A DNA stretch of 64,000 bases from Kitasatospora azatica KCTC 9699 (lineage in GTDB: Bacteria; Actinomycetota; Actinomycetes; Streptomycetales; Streptomycetaceae), in NCBI RefSeq assembly GCF_000744785.1, contig NZ_JQMO01000003.1, positions 2,356,001 to 2,420,000 on the forward strand. Direction: 5' to 3'. Below the pieces are notes generated by a model. The model was not told the origin of the DNA, searched no databases, and was given only the letters and a program-made list of their open reading frames with translations. The position numbers were made by a program, and so were the translations under genes. Of this stretch, positions 1 through 8,959 are shown piece after piece (position 1 is the first letter of the stretch; each line of letters opens with the position of its first letter).

Positions 1-2283
1 GTCGCGGATCAGGCGCAACGTGATCGGCGGGGCCGCGTAGCGGATCGCGTTGGTCACCAGTTCGCTGACGATCAGTTCCGCCGGATAGATCTGCTCGCTC
101 GCGCCCCACTCGGACAGCCGTTGCGAGACCGCCTTGCGGGCGTTGGCGACCGCGGACGGGTCGGACGGGATCTCCCAGGTGGCGACGTGGTCGTCGTCCA
201 AGGCGCGGGTGCGCGCGATGACCAGGGCGACATCGTCACGGGGGCGCCCCACCACCAGGTCGTCGACGACCGCGTCGCAGGCGGCTTCCAGCGACGGCCC
301 GGTGTGTGCGAGCACCTGGCACAGCCGTTGGTATCCCTCGTCGACGTCGCGCTCGCGGGTCTCGATCAGACCGTTGGAGAACATCGCCACCAGGCTGCCT
401 TCCGCCAGTTCCACCACGGTCGCCTCGAAGGGCAGCCCGCCAACGCCGAGCGGCGCGCCGATCGGCATCCCGGCCGCAGCCGGCGTGCCCCCCGGCGTCA
501 CGATCACCGGTGGCGGATGCCCGGCACTGGCCATCGTGCACGTCCGGGACACCGGATCGTAGATGGCGTAGCAGCAGGTGGCCCCTATCTCGCCGACCTC
601 CCCCGTGGCCCCGGCCTCCGACGACAGCCGCACCACGAGGTCGTCCAGTCTGGTCAGCAGCTCGTCCGGCGGCAGGTCCACGTCCGAGAGCGTGCGCACG
701 GCGGTGCGCAGCCGGCCCATGGTCGCGGTGGCGCGGATGCCGTGGCCCACGACGTCGCCGACGACCAGGGCGATACGGGCGCCGGAGAGTGGGATCAGGT
801 CGAACCAGTCACCGCCGATCCCGGAGCGGGTCGACGCCGGGATGTACCTGGAAGCCGCCTCCATCGCCGCCTGCTCCGGCATGCGCTGCGGCAGAAGGCT
901 GTGTTGCAGGGAGAGCGCGGTCTCACGTTCACGGGTGTACCTGCGGGCGTTGTCGATCGCGACGGCGGCTCTGGCGGCCAGCTCATCGGCCAGCAGGAGA
1001 TCGTCCCGCCCGAACCGTTCCATGCGCTCGGCGCGGCTGCGGCGGTAGAACACGGCGACACCGAGCGTCACCCCGCGGGCGCGCAACGGCACCGCCATCA
1101 TCGAGTGGTAGCCCTGGTCCCGGATGATCGCGGCGCGGCGGCTGTCCACTTCCATCCAGTGGACGAATTCGGGGTCCTCGGCGTTGCAGAGCACGCCGGT
1201 GCCCGTCGCGAGCGCGCGCGCCGGCGGCGTGAACTCCGGATAGCTGTCGGTGGTGCCGATCTCCAGCACGGTCGGTAGCCGCGTGCCCGGGGCGAAGCGG
1301 TGCGCGATCCGCCGGAGCATCACACTGCCGGAGAGCTCGCTGTCACTCGGTTCGATGTCGGCTTCGAGAGCGGTGAGCAGGTCGACGCTCGCGAAATCCG
1401 CGAACTCGGGGACCGTCACCTCCAGCAGCTCACTCGCGGTTCGGCTGAGATCCAGCGTGCTGCCGATCCTGCTGGCGGCCTCGTTGAGCAGCACCAGGCG
1501 CTTGCGCGCCCAGAACTGCTCGGTCATGTCGTGGGCGACGAGGGCGACACCGTGCACCGTGCCGTCGGGGTCCTTCAGGGGAGCGAAGTCGACGGACCAC
1601 GCATGGATCCGTCGCTGGCCCCCGGTGCGCTGGAAACTCTCCAGGTGCACCGGCTCGCCGCTCTCCAGCGCCCGGCGCAGTCCGTCGGCGAGCTTCACGG
1701 CCTGCGGCTGGGTGGTGATGTCGAGAATGCCCAGGCCACGCACCGCGCTGTCCGGCAGGCCGACCACAGGAACCATGGCCTGATTGGAGCGGCGGTACCT
1801 GAGCTGCGCGTCGTACAGCGAGACCGAGCAGCGTGGCGCCTGATCCCAGGCCCACCGTGCGAGGTCCTCGTCCTCGGGCCGGGGATCCGACCCCGTCAGA
1901 GCGCACACGACGCGCCAGCTGTCCAGCGCGTCATCCGGTGCACCGTCGCGAGCCACGCCGTGATGCGCGACCACCGTCACATCCACCCGCTGCCCGTCGC
2001 GGTGCCGCAGGGCGAGCGGGCCACTCAACCGTTCCGGGTTCCGGGCCAGAGCCCGTCGTACGTCCTCGTGTGTGACGGGCTCAACCAGCAGGTCCGCCGC
2101 AGGCCGCCCCACGACCTCGTCGGCGGGATAGCCCAGAAGCCGCTCGGCCTCGGCGTTCCAGCCCGTCACGTACCCGCGACCATCGACGATCGCCACCACC
2201 GTGCCCGTTTCGCTGCCGCCCCACGGGGTCGGCCCGCCCCCTGGAAGGCGCCCATCCTGGTTCGTCACGGCATGATCACTCAC
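1..2283 (-). CDS. PAS/GAF/SpoIIE-type PP2C phosphatase with C-terminal HATPase, 3' end off the left edge
   Basis: Multidomain regulator that is predicted to dephosphorylate an anti-sigma-factor antagonist and also carries an RsbW-like kinase fold. Reading the minus strand, residues 1-130 hold a PAS domain (WNAEAERLLGY, VVGRPAADLL). A second PAS/PAC follows (HAWSVDFAPLKDPDG, HDMTEQF). A GAF domain starts near LLNEAASRIGSTLDLS, and the SpoIIE PP2C domain has GGDWFD (about residue 490) and GDVVGHG metal-ligand motifs. The frame leaves the window inside the HATPase N-box (ELIVSELVTNAIRYA), so the ATP-lid is outside. The start is uncertain: GTG at 2283 or an in-frame GTG at 2268, neither with a strong ribosome site. 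Domain order is typical of Streptomyces PAS-SpoIIE proteins; the signal sensed is unknown. Confidence 0.88.
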   Translation of the reverse strand, partial: MSDHAVTNQDGRLPGGGPTPWGGSETGTVVAIVDGRGYVTGWNAEAERLLGYPADEVVGRPAADLLVEPVTHEDVRRALARNPERLSGPLALRHRDGQRVDVTVVAHHGVARDGAPDDALDSWRVVCALTGSDPRPEDEDLARWAWDQAPRCSVSLYDAQLRYRRSNQAMVPVVGLPDSAVRGLGILDITTQPQAVKLADGLRRALESGEPVHLESFQRTGGQRRIHAWSVDFAPLKDPDGTVHGVALVAHDMTEQFWARKRLVLLNEAASRIGSTLDLSRTASELLEVTVPEFADFASVDLLTALEADIEPSDSELSGSVMLRRIAHRFAPGTRLPTVLEIGTTDSYPEFTPPARALATGTGVLCNAEDPEFVHWMEVDSRRAAIIRDQGYHSMMAVPLRARGVTLGVAVFYRRSRAERMERFGRDDLLLADELAARAAVAIDNARRYTRERETALSLQHSLLPQRMPEQAAMEAASRYIPASTRSGIGGDWFDLIPLSGARIALVVGDVVGHGIRATATMGRLRTAVRTLSDVDLPPDELLTRLDDLVVRLSSEAGATGEVGEIGATCCYAIYDPVSRTCTMASAGHPPPVIVTPGGTPAAAGMPIGAPLGVGGLPFEATVVELAEGSLVAMFSNGLIETRERDVDEGYQRLCQVLAHTGPSLEAACDAVVDDLVVGRPRDDVALVIARTRALDDDHVATWEIPSDPSAVANARKAVSQRLSEWGASEQIYPAELIVSELVTNAIRYAAPPITLRLIRD

Positions 2284-2402
2284 AGAATCGGGGAGCACCA
2301 GCCTAGCCCGGCCCGTCGACCAGCAACAACAGCGGGAAAGGGCCGGCCAGCTGTGAGAGGCCGGCGTACGTGACTCGCTCGGGCAGCGCGACCTCGCCTT
2401 AG

Positions 2403-2435
2403 CTGCTCCAGATCTGCTCCAGATCTGCTCCAGCA
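2403..2435. repeat. 11-bp direct repeat, three copies
   Basis: The unit CTGCTCCAGAT occurs twice head to tail, followed by a third copy that diverges into CTGCTCCAGCA. The third copy runs straight into the duplicated DUF255 fragment, where the intact gene also reads CTCCAGCAGCAC. The repeat may mark slippage at the duplication junction. Confidence 0.8.
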
Positions 2436-2553
2436 CGCCGAGAATCCGGTCGACTGGTGGCGGTGGAGCCCCGAGGCGTTCGCGGAGGCGGAGCGGCGTG
2501 GGGTGCCGGTGCTGCTGAGCGTGGGGTATGCGGCGTGTCACCGGTGCCAGTGA
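2431..2553 (+). pseudogene. Remnant of the 5' part of a DUF255 (YyaL/SSP411-type) gene
   Basis: About 40 codons closely match codons 11-51 of the intact gene at 3997, sharing NPVDWW, WSPEAFAEAERRGVPVLLSV and GYAACH. The frame ends at TGA (2551-2553) immediately after CHRCQ, where the intact protein has CHWCHV. There is no start codon and no continuation. The many silent differences suggest an old duplication or a leftover of a related gene rather than a recent copy. It is not expected to make a functional product. Confidence 0.8.
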
Positions 2554-2820
2554 ATGTGCACAACCAGGCCAGCTGGCCACCTCATCCCCAGGGCAGCCCG
2601 CAAGCCGCCTCCTCGGCCGCCGTCTTCACCGCCGGCGCCGCCCTCGCCGCGACACCGTGTTGGACGCATGGCCGTGAACGAGGTGCGACTCGTCATCGTT
2701 CGATGAAGTGCGGGCCGCACGACCTGACTTGATGAGCTGTCGCGCCAGCGGCAAAATCGTGGTCATACCGTAGTGGCACCGTTCCCGGAACCGCGCCGAC
2801 AGATGGGCAAGCGAACTCCC

Positions 2821-3279
2821 GTGAAAGCGACTCACTACTCCTATGCCGTGACGTCCCACTCGCCGGCGCAGCCCGCCGCCGTCTTCGCGCTGCTCCTGCG
2901 TGCGGGTACCTGGCCGTCGTGGTCACCAATCGACTCCGCCGAGATCGAGGGCGGGGGTGACCCGGGCGCCCTGCAACAGGTGGGCGACACCAGGGTGTTC
3001 CGCACCGGGCGGGCGGTCTCCCGGGAGCGCGTCGTCGAACTCGTCTCCGACCGCAGGTTCGGCTACGAGACGGTCGGCGGACCCTTCCGCTCCTACCGGG
3101 GCACCGTCGACCTCGCACCGGCGCCGCAGGGCGGTACCCACATCAGCTGGTCCGCTGTTTTCACCCCGAAACTCCCGCTGTCCGGCCGGTTCTGGCAGTG
3201 GTATCTGACGCGCTTCATGCAGCGCATGGCCGACGGCCTGGCCGCCGCAGCGCCCCGGTCCCGCGGCTCGGAGGTTTGA
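2821..3279 (+). CDS. SRPBCC (START/Bet v 1-like) family protein
   Basis: A 152-residue protein of the polyketide cyclase/SRPBCC fold, a hydrophobic-cavity family that binds lipids or small aromatic ligands; the ligand here is unknown. The GTG at 2821 was chosen because it starts just before the first predicted strand (HYSYAVTSHSPAQPAAVFALL), followed by TWPSWSPIDSAEI, central beta strands (RVVELVSDRRFGYE, GGTHISWSAVFTP) and a long C-terminal helix (WQWYLTRFMQRMADGLAAA). A longer in-frame form from 2773 would add 16 residues without family similarity. It stands alone between degraded sequence and a truncated Uma2 gene, so the neighbourhood offers no functional clue. Confidence 0.75.
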   Translation: MKATHYSYAVTSHSPAQPAAVFALLLRAGTWPSWSPIDSAEIEGGGDPGALQQVGDTRVFRTGRAVSRERVVELVSDRRFGYETVGGPFRSYRGTVDLAPAPQGGTHISWSAVFTPKLPLSGRFWQWYLTRFMQRMADGLAAAAPRSRGSEV

Positions 3280-3439
3280 GCAGCCGCGTCCGGCCGTTCG
3301 GCGGTCGGCCGGACCGGCTGTCGCCGGGCGGCGTCCTCAGGGGCGGGTTGTGCCGGGTGAGGGCCCGTGTGAGGTGGGTGCCGTGGCCCCGCGGCGTCCG
3401 CTCCCGCTTCTACGACACAGCTCCAGCACCATCAAGTCG

Positions 3440-3865
3440 ATGCAGATCGACTCGCTCTCGCTCGGCCGGCACGCGAAGACCGCCTCCGACGTCTACCTGG
3501 ACTTCCCTGCCGACGAGAACTCCGCCCCGGACTTCGCGATCCTGCGGGAGGACGCGCAGCGGCAGGGCAAGCGCTTCACCTTCGAGGACGTGCTGCTGAT
3601 CGCCGAGGTGGTGCCGGTCTCCTCCGCGCGCAAGGACTACGACGACTGCACGGCGAAGTACGGCCGCTACGGCATCCCGGTCTACGTGGTGGTGGACCCG
3701 AACGCCGCAGAGGTCGTCGTCCACACCCAGCCCACCGGCTCCGGCTACATCGCGGCGCACACGCACAAGTACGGCTCAGGCAAGCTGCCCATCGAACTGG
3801 CCGACGGGCGGACCTACACCCTCGACCCGGACGAGCTGCCCCGGCCCGAGGCGGATGCCCGCTGA
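3440..3865 (+). pseudogene. 5'-truncated Uma2-family (DUF820, PD-(D/E)XK-like) protein
   Basis: The 141 codons from ATG 3440 cover only the C-terminal two thirds of an Uma2 protein: SDVYLDFPADENSAPDFAIL, IAEVVPVSSARKDYDDC, KYGRYGIPVYVVVDP and a terminal TYTLDPDELP. Full-length members are near 190-200 residues and begin with an N-terminal substrate-recognition part that is missing. The frame upstream to 3350 is open but encodes arginine/proline-rich sequence unlike the family, and no ribosome site precedes ATG 3440. Uma2 proteins have a restriction-endonuclease-like core (xPD...E.hS) and unknown biological function; they are highly multiplied in Streptomyces. This copy is probably a relic, although the preserved part has no internal stop. 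Confidence 0.65.
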
Positions 3866-3996
3866 CGGCACCGGCTCGGCGTACAGGCAAGCGCGCACTG
3901 TCGGCCCGCTGGAAAGGCGCGCGGCGCTGGGACGACATCCGGTGCCCCCACGTGCAGGTCGCCGTGTGCAGCCAGTCGGCGTGAGAAGGTGAGCAT

Positions 3997-6075
3997 GTGA
4001 ATCGCCTCGCCGCTGCCACGTCCCCTTACCTCCAGCAGCACGCCGACAACCCCGTGGACTGGTGGGAGTGGTCCCCCGAGGCGTTCGCGGAGGCCGAGCG
4101 GCGCGGGGTGCCCGTTCTGCTGTCGGTCGGGTACGCGGCCTGTCACTGGTGTCATGTGATGGCGCATGAGTCCTTCGAGGACGTGGAGATCGCGGAGTAC
4201 CTCAACGAGCACTTCGTCGCGGTGAAGGTGGACCGGGAGGAGCGGCCGGATGTGGATGCGGTGTACATGGAGGCGGTGCAGGCGGCCACGGGGCAGGGTG
4301 GGTGGCCGATGACCGTGTTCCTGACGCCGGAGAAGGATCCGTTCTACTTCGGGACGTACTTCCCGCCCCGGCCGCGGCACGGGATGCCCGGGTTCCGGCA
4401 GGTGCTGGAGGGGGTGGAGGCGGCCTGGCGGGAGCGGCGTGGGGAGGTCGGCGAGGTCGCGGGGCGGATCCGGGAGGAGTTGGCGGAGCGGGCGGGGCTG
4501 TACGGGGCCGGGGCGGGGGTGCCGGCGCCGGGGGAGCGGGAGCTGCACCAGGCGTTGGTGGGGCTCAGCCGTAGTTTCGACGCGACCCGCGGCGGGTTCG
4601 GCGGGGCGCCGAAGTTCCCGCCGTCGATGGTGCTGGAGTTCCTGCTGCGCCACCATGCGCGCACCGGGTCCGAGGTGGCTTTGGAGCAGGCGGGGCAGAC
4701 GGCCGAGGCGATGGCCCGCGGCGGGATCTACGACCAGTTGGCGGGCGGCTTCGCCCGGTACTCGGTGGATGCCGAGTGGGTGGTGCCGCACTTCGAGAAG
4801 ATGCTCTACGACAATGCCCTGCTGGCCCGGGTCTACCTGCACCTGTGGCGGGCGACGGGGGATTCGCTGGCCCGGCGGGTGGCGTTGGAGACGGCGGACT
4901 TCCTGGTGCGCGAACTGGGCACCGCCGAGGGCGGGTTCGCCTCGGCGCTGGATGCGGACAGCCTGGACGAGGCGAGCGGGAAGAGCATGGAGGGCGCCTA
5001 CTACGTGTGGACGCCCGAGGAGTTGCGCGCGGCGCTGGGGGAGCAGGACGGGGACGAGGCCGCCGAGCTCTTCTCGGTGACCGAGAGCGGCACCTTCGAG
5101 GAGAGTCGCTCGGTGCTGCAGCTGCTGCGCGACCCGGCCGACCCCGAGGTCTACCAGCGCCTGCGGGCGGGCCTGTTGGCCGCGCGGGCCGAGCGTCCGG
5201 CGCCGGCCCGGGACGACAAGGTGGTGGCCGCCTGGAACGGGCTGGCGATCGCCGCGCTCGCCGAGTGCGGGGCGCTGCTGGACCGGCCGGACCTGGTGGC
5301 GGCGGCGGAGCGGGCGGCCGACCTGCTGCTCTCGGTCCATCTGACCCCGCAGGGGCGGCTGTTGCGGACCTCGCGGGACGGCCGGGCCGGCCAGAACGCC
5401 GGCGTGTTGGAGGACTACGCGGACACCGCCGAGGGGTTCCTCGCGCTGTACGCGGTGACCGGGGAGAGCTCCTGGCTGGACCTGGCGGGCGGACTGCTCG
5501 ACACGGTACTGCTGCGCTTCACTGACGAGGCATCAGGAAGCCTGTACGACACGGCGGATGACGCGGAGGATTTGATCCGCCGCCCGCAGGACCCGACGGA
5601 CAACGCCACCCCCTCCGGTTGGACGGCCGCCGCCCAGGCGCTGCTGAGCTACGCCGCCTACACCGGCTCGGAGCGCCACCGCACCGCCGCCGAGCGGGCG
5701 TTGGGCGTGGTCACCGCGCTCGCCGGGCAGGCGCCGCGGTTCATCGGCTGGGGCCTGGCCACGGCGGAGGCGCTGTTGGACGGTCCGTACGAGGTGGCCG
5801 TGGTCGGTCCGGCCGAGGATCCGCGGACGGTCGCGCTGCACCGCACCGCGCTGCTGGGGACGGCGCCGGGCGCGGTGGTGGCCCGTGGCGAGGCTGGCAG
5901 CACCGAGGTGCCGTTGCTGGCCGACCGGCCGCTGCTGGGCGGGGCGCCCGCCGCCTACGTGTGCCGGCACTTCGCCTGCGAGGCGCCGACGGCGGACCCG
6001 GCCGAGCTGGCGCGCAAGCTGGGGGCAGGAAGACAGCCGGCAGGCGGACAAGCAGGCGGACAAGCAGACGGATAA
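3997..6075 (+). CDS. DUF255 thioredoxin-fold / six-hairpin protein (YyaL/SSP411 family)
   Basis: A 692-residue cytoplasmic protein. An N-terminal thioredoxin-like domain (about residues 1-165) carries a CxxC pair, C49-H-W-C52, in GYAACHWCHVM. It is followed by an (alpha/alpha)6 barrel resembling N-acylglucosamine epimerases (EKMLYDNALLARVYLHLW, WNGLAIAALAE, LEDYADTAEGFLALY). The family is widespread and linked by similarity to spermatogenesis protein SSP411, but the reaction is not established. GTG 3997 is preceded by a good ribosome site (GAGAAGGTGAG). The C-terminus ends in a Gly/Gln/Ala repeat (GGQAGGQADG) from short nucleotide repeats. A degenerate partial copy of its 5' end lies 1.5 kb upstream. 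Confidence 0.9.
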   Translation: MNRLAAATSPYLQQHADNPVDWWEWSPEAFAEAERRGVPVLLSVGYAACHWCHVMAHESFEDVEIAEYLNEHFVAVKVDREERPDVDAVYMEAVQAATGQGGWPMTVFLTPEKDPFYFGTYFPPRPRHGMPGFRQVLEGVEAAWRERRGEVGEVAGRIREELAERAGLYGAGAGVPAPGERELHQALVGLSRSFDATRGGFGGAPKFPPSMVLEFLLRHHARTGSEVALEQAGQTAEAMARGGIYDQLAGGFARYSVDAEWVVPHFEKMLYDNALLARVYLHLWRATGDSLARRVALETADFLVRELGTAEGGFASALDADSLDEASGKSMEGAYYVWTPEELRAALGEQDGDEAAELFSVTESGTFEESRSVLQLLRDPADPEVYQRLRAGLLAARAERPAPARDDKVVAAWNGLAIAALAECGALLDRPDLVAAAERAADLLLSVHLTPQGRLLRTSRDGRAGQNAGVLEDYADTAEGFLALYAVTGESSWLDLAGGLLDTVLLRFTDEASGSLYDTADDAEDLIRRPQDPTDNATPSGWTAAAQALLSYAAYTGSERHRTAAERALGVVTALAGQAPRFIGWGLATAEALLDGPYEVAVVGPAEDPRTVALHRTALLGTAPGAVVARGEAGSTEVPLLADRPLLGGAPAAYVCRHFACEAPTADPAELARKLGAGRQPAGGQAGGQADG

Positions 6076-6115
6076 ATCGGATGCACACGGCGCGGCGGTG
6101 GCCCAGGATCGGTGG

Positions 6116-7021
6116 ATGACCTGGACTCTCACTGATTCGCTGGACGAGTTCCGTGCCCATGCCGGGGACTACCTGGCGGCCCATCCGGCCGAGAACACCG
6201 TGCTGCTGACCATCGTGAGCAACCTGGCCGGCGGGGGCACGGCCGGCGGGGATCCGAGCCGGCGTCCGCGCTTCGGCTGGTGGCGCGCGAGTGAGGACGC
6301 ACCGGTGGCCGGTGCCTGGGCGCAGACGCCGCCGTTCCCGCTGCGGCTGGGCCGGATGCCGGTCGAGGCCGCCCGCGAGCTGCTCGACGCGCTGACCGAA
6401 CACCGCGAGCTCGCCGGCGTGTCCGGCGGGGTGGTCGAGGCCCGCGCCTTCGCGGAGGCCTGGGCCGAGCGCACCGGCGGCACCGTCGAGATCCACGAGG
6501 AGCAGCGGCTCTACCGCCTGGGCGAGTTGACCCCGCCGGCCACCGCCGGACGGCTGCGGCCGGCCCGGCCCGCCGACCGTGAGCTGCTGATCGACTGGTT
6601 CGGGGACTTCTTCGCGGTGGTCGGAGTCCAGCCGCACGACGTCGAGAGCATCGTGGCCCACCGCGCCGCCCGTGGCGATCTGCACATCTGGGAGGACGAG
6701 GCGGGCCGCGCGGTCTCCTTCGCCGGACTCTCCCAGGTGACGGCCGGGATGACCCGGATCGGGCCGGTCTACACCCCGCCCGAGCTGCGGGGGAACGGCT
6801 ACGCCAGTGCGGTGACGGCCGCGATCTCCGCTGTCGGGTGTGAGCGCGGGGCGAGCGAGGTGCTGCTCTTCACCGATCTGGCCAACCCGACCAGCAACTC
6901 GATCTACCAGAAGATCGGCTTCCGCCCGTTGGGCGACAGCGTCATCCTGAACTTCACCGCCGACCCTGCCCGGACTGCCACCCCCACAGTCAGCCCCGCC
7001 CTCAGTCCCAGTCCCAGCTGA
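6116..7021 (+). CDS. GNAT family N-acetyltransferase
   Basis: A 301-residue predicted acetyl-CoA-dependent N-acetyltransferase with the GNAT core in its C-terminal half. Evidence is the beta4/alpha3 region RIGPVYTPPELRGNGYASAVTAAI (pyrophosphate-binding R/QxxGxG/A as RGNGYA) and the closing NPTSNSIYQKIGFRPLGD. The N-terminal half (TDSLDEFRAHAGDYLAAHPAENTVLL) resembles the non-catalytic lobe seen in many actinobacterial members. The start is ATG 6116 with AGGATCGGTGG upstream, 40 bp after the DUF255 gene and probably co-transcribed with it. Its 3' end overlaps the 3' end of the convergent XRE gene by 20 bp. The acceptor substrate cannot be inferred. Confidence 0.88.
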   Translation: MTWTLTDSLDEFRAHAGDYLAAHPAENTVLLTIVSNLAGGGTAGGDPSRRPRFGWWRASEDAPVAGAWAQTPPFPLRLGRMPVEAARELLDALTEHRELAGVSGGVVEARAFAEAWAERTGGTVEIHEEQRLYRLGELTPPATAGRLRPARPADRELLIDWFGDFFAVVGVQPHDVESIVAHRAARGDLHIWEDEAGRAVSFAGLSQVTAGMTRIGPVYTPPELRGNGYASAVTAAISAVGCERGASEVLLFTDLANPTSNSIYQKIGFRPLGDSVILNFTADPARTATPTVSPALSPSPS

Positions 7022-7967
7022 CGCCCAGCAGGCAGGGCCCGAGTCCGGTGGCGACCAGGTGCACGCAGTGGTGGCCGTCGAGGGTGAGCTCCTCGCTCTC
7101 GTACGGCACCGCGCCGGGTGCGCTGCTGGCGAACCGGTGACAGCGCACCGGTAGTGCGGCCGGGTCGAAGGTGGCCTGCAGGACGTACTGGCCGGTGCCG
7201 GAGTTGAAGCCGCGGACGTACTCGTTGCTCGGCGTCGGCGTGGGTGCGTCGTCGAAGCCGTAACCGAGCAGGTGGGTCTCGCCGGTGCGCAGCCGGCGGT
7301 CCAACAGCAGCTCGGCCATGACCAGTCGGGCGGACTGGTCGCGTCGGATCCGGCCCGGTCGGCAGTTCTCCTCGGCCCGGACCCGGACCCGGGAGACGTC
7401 GCACCCGGGATCGCCCTGGTAGATCGCCAGATAGCGGTCGATCCCGTCACGGTGTGCCCGGACGGCGTGCTGCGAGTCGCGGCGCAGCAGTTGACGGTCG
7501 GCGCCGAGCCGGATGCGTTCGATGTGCGCCACCGTGTGGACCCCGGTGTCGCGCGGTCCGGGGAGTTCGGCGAGCAGGCCGTCCACCGCGTCGGCGGGGG
7601 CGATCAGGTCGCGGTAGGGGCGGGTGGCCACGGTGGGGGTGAACTCATCACCGGAGCCTGAGCCTGAGCCGGAGCCGGCCCGACGGGGGCCGAGCAGCCG
7701 GGTCAGCGAGTGCGCGGGCAGCTCCAGCACCTCCTCCAAGACCCGTACCGCGCGCAGTGATTCGGCCCGCTCGGGGCGGCGCCGACCCTGCTGCCAGTAG
7801 CTGAGACTGGTCACTCCGACGTGCACACCGCGCTGTGCGAGGTGTTGCTGCACCCGGTGCAGGGCCAGGCCGCGGGCGGTGAGTGCGGTACGCAGTGCGA
7901 GGTGGAACGGACCGGTGCGCAGCACGGTGGCCAGCTCGGGCTGGACGGCGTGCGGACTGCGCGGCAT
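7002..7967 (-). CDS. XRE-type helix-turn-helix regulator with large C-terminal domain
   Basis: A 321-residue DNA-binding protein. The N-terminal region (about residues 20-75) forms a lambda-repressor-like HTH: FHLALRTALTARGLALHRVQQHL, VTSLSYWQQGRRRPERAESLRAVRVLEEVL. A (GS)n linker near residue 100 joins it to a roughly 200-residue actinobacterial domain of unknown ligand (RIRLGADRQLLRRDSQHAVRAHRDG; NEYVRGFNSGTGQYVLQATFDPAALPVRC). ATG 7967 follows AGGAGGTCGCC. A perfect 12-bp palindrome (8017-8028) about 50 bp upstream is a candidate operator. The gene is divergent from the secreted protease pair, which it might control. It overlaps the GNAT gene tail to tail. Confidence 0.85.
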   Translation of the reverse strand: MPRSPHAVQPELATVLRTGPFHLALRTALTARGLALHRVQQHLAQRGVHVGVTSLSYWQQGRRRPERAESLRAVRVLEEVLELPAHSLTRLLGPRRAGSGSGSGSGDEFTPTVATRPYRDLIAPADAVDGLLAELPGPRDTGVHTVAHIERIRLGADRQLLRRDSQHAVRAHRDGIDRYLAIYQGDPGCDVSRVRVRAEENCRPGRIRRDQSARLVMAELLLDRRLRTGETHLLGYGFDDAPTPTPSNEYVRGFNSGTGQYVLQATFDPAALPVRCHRFASSAPGAVPYESEELTLDGHHCVHLVATGLGPCLLGVSWDWD

Positions 7968-8016
7968 GGCGACCTCCTCTCCCGTTCGGGCTGGGGGACC
8001 CGGGGCGGTGACGGTG

Positions 8017-8028
8017 GTGAATATTCAC
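8017..8028. promoter_or_regulatory. Candidate operator palindrome GTGAATATTCAC
   Basis: A perfect 12-bp palindrome with an AT-rich core in a GC-rich intergenic region, about 50 bp upstream of the XRE regulator start and 220 bp upstream of the divergent protease gene. Autoregulation by the XRE protein is an inference. Confidence 0.45.
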
Positions 8029-8128
8029 ACGTCCGTGGCTCCTTGTCACCCTTCCGGTGGGCAGCGGCGGCCGCTGTTCACATACGGAGCGTGGCGTTCA
8101 CACCGGGCCGCGCCCCGCCCGCACGGCC

Positions 8129-8148
8129 GTTGACCAGGGACGGTCAAC
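8129..8148. promoter_or_regulatory. Candidate operator GTTGACC-N6-GGTCAAC over a -35-like TTGACC
   Basis: Seven-bp inverted arms separated by 6 bp. The left arm contains TTGACC, which could act as the -35 hexamer of the protease operon promoter; a weak -10 would fall near 8153-8158. A dimeric regulator bound here would block that promoter. Confidence 0.4.
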
Positions 8149-8247
8149 AGCCTGATGCTCTCTCACACCCCGCCGCCGATCCGGACGGTGTCGGGACAGC
8201 GTGCCCCCCACTTCCTTTCCCTGCCTTCACCGCACGGAGGAAACGCC

Positions 8248-8952
8248 ATGCCTTCTCCCGGAACGACTCCGAGAGCACCCCGAGCCCGGACGCGGCTGCG
8301 CAAGGCGCTCGCCGTCGCCGCGCTCGCCGCCCTCGGCCCGGCCCTGACCGTCGCGACGACCACCCCCGCCGCGGCCGCGACCACCCCCACGGTCAACGCC
8401 GCCAACACCAGCACCAGCAACACCGCCGGCACCAGCACCAGGACCAGCGCCAATGCCGCCACCGCCGGCGGTACCTGGCGCACGCTCAACATCACCATGC
8501 AGCAACAGCAGAACACCAACTGGTGCTGGGCGGCCAGCGGCGACACCATCGCCAGCTACTTCGGCTACAGCTACAGCCAGAACCAGTTCTGCAACGCCGC
8601 GTTCGGCCGGTCCATCGACTCCAGCTGCCCCAACAGCCAGGCCGCGCTGGACAACGTGCAGAACGCGCTGAGCTGGATCGGCATCAACCCGGGCAACTAC
8701 GTCAGCGGGTACCTGTACTACAGCACCGTGCAGAACGAGATCAACAACAACCGTCCGGTGGAGACCAGGATCCAGTGGTCCTCCGGCGGCGGCCACATGG
8801 AGGTGCTGTACGGCTACGACACCGGCAACAACTGGGTGTACTGGGGCGACCCGTGGCCCTCCGACTACCGCTACAACTGGGCGGACTACTGGTACTACGT
8901 CAACAACAGCTCGTTCTCCTGGACCCACTCCCTCTACCAGATCGGCGCGTGA
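8248..8952 (+). CDS. Secreted papain-like cysteine protease (C39/C70-like fold)
   Basis: A 234-residue precursor. It has a basic N-terminus (RARTRLRKAL), a hydrophobic signal core (AVAALAALGPALTVATTTPAAAA) and a low-complexity Thr/Ser/Asn linker, followed by a protease domain. The catalytic Cys sits in NTNWCWAASGDTI, the His in SGGGHMEVLYGYD and the Asp/Asn in VYWGDPWPSDYRYN. ATG 8248 follows CGGAGGAAACGCC. The stop is 7 bp before the next start, so the two genes form a coupled operon. The family is common in Streptomyces secretomes; substrate unknown. The domain also resembles AvrRpt2-like and peptidase-C39-like proteins, so exact family placement is unsure. Confidence 0.85.
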   Translation: MPSPGTTPRAPRARTRLRKALAVAALAALGPALTVATTTPAAAATTPTVNAANTSTSNTAGTSTRTSANAATAGGTWRTLNITMQQQQNTNWCWAASGDTIASYFGYSYSQNQFCNAAFGRSIDSSCPNSQAALDNVQNALSWIGINPGNYVSGYLYYSTVQNEINNNRPVETRIQWSSGGGHMEVLYGYDTGNNWVYWGDPWPSDYRYNWADYWYYVNNSSFSWTHSLYQIGA

Positions 8953-8959
8953 GGAGGCC

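Larger units (their letters stand above)
2284..2820. other. 537-bp stretch without an intact gene
   Basis: Holds an 11-bp triple repeat (2403-2435), a degenerate duplicate of the start of the downstream DUF255 gene (2431-2553), and about 270 bp in which no convincing reading frame, promoter or hairpin was recognised. It looks like a rearrangement scar. Confidence 0.6.

Noticed and set aside
2626..2859. Small minus-strand frame in the left gap
   Set aside because: No ribosome site, no similarity to known proteins and Arg-rich ends; not supported as a gene.
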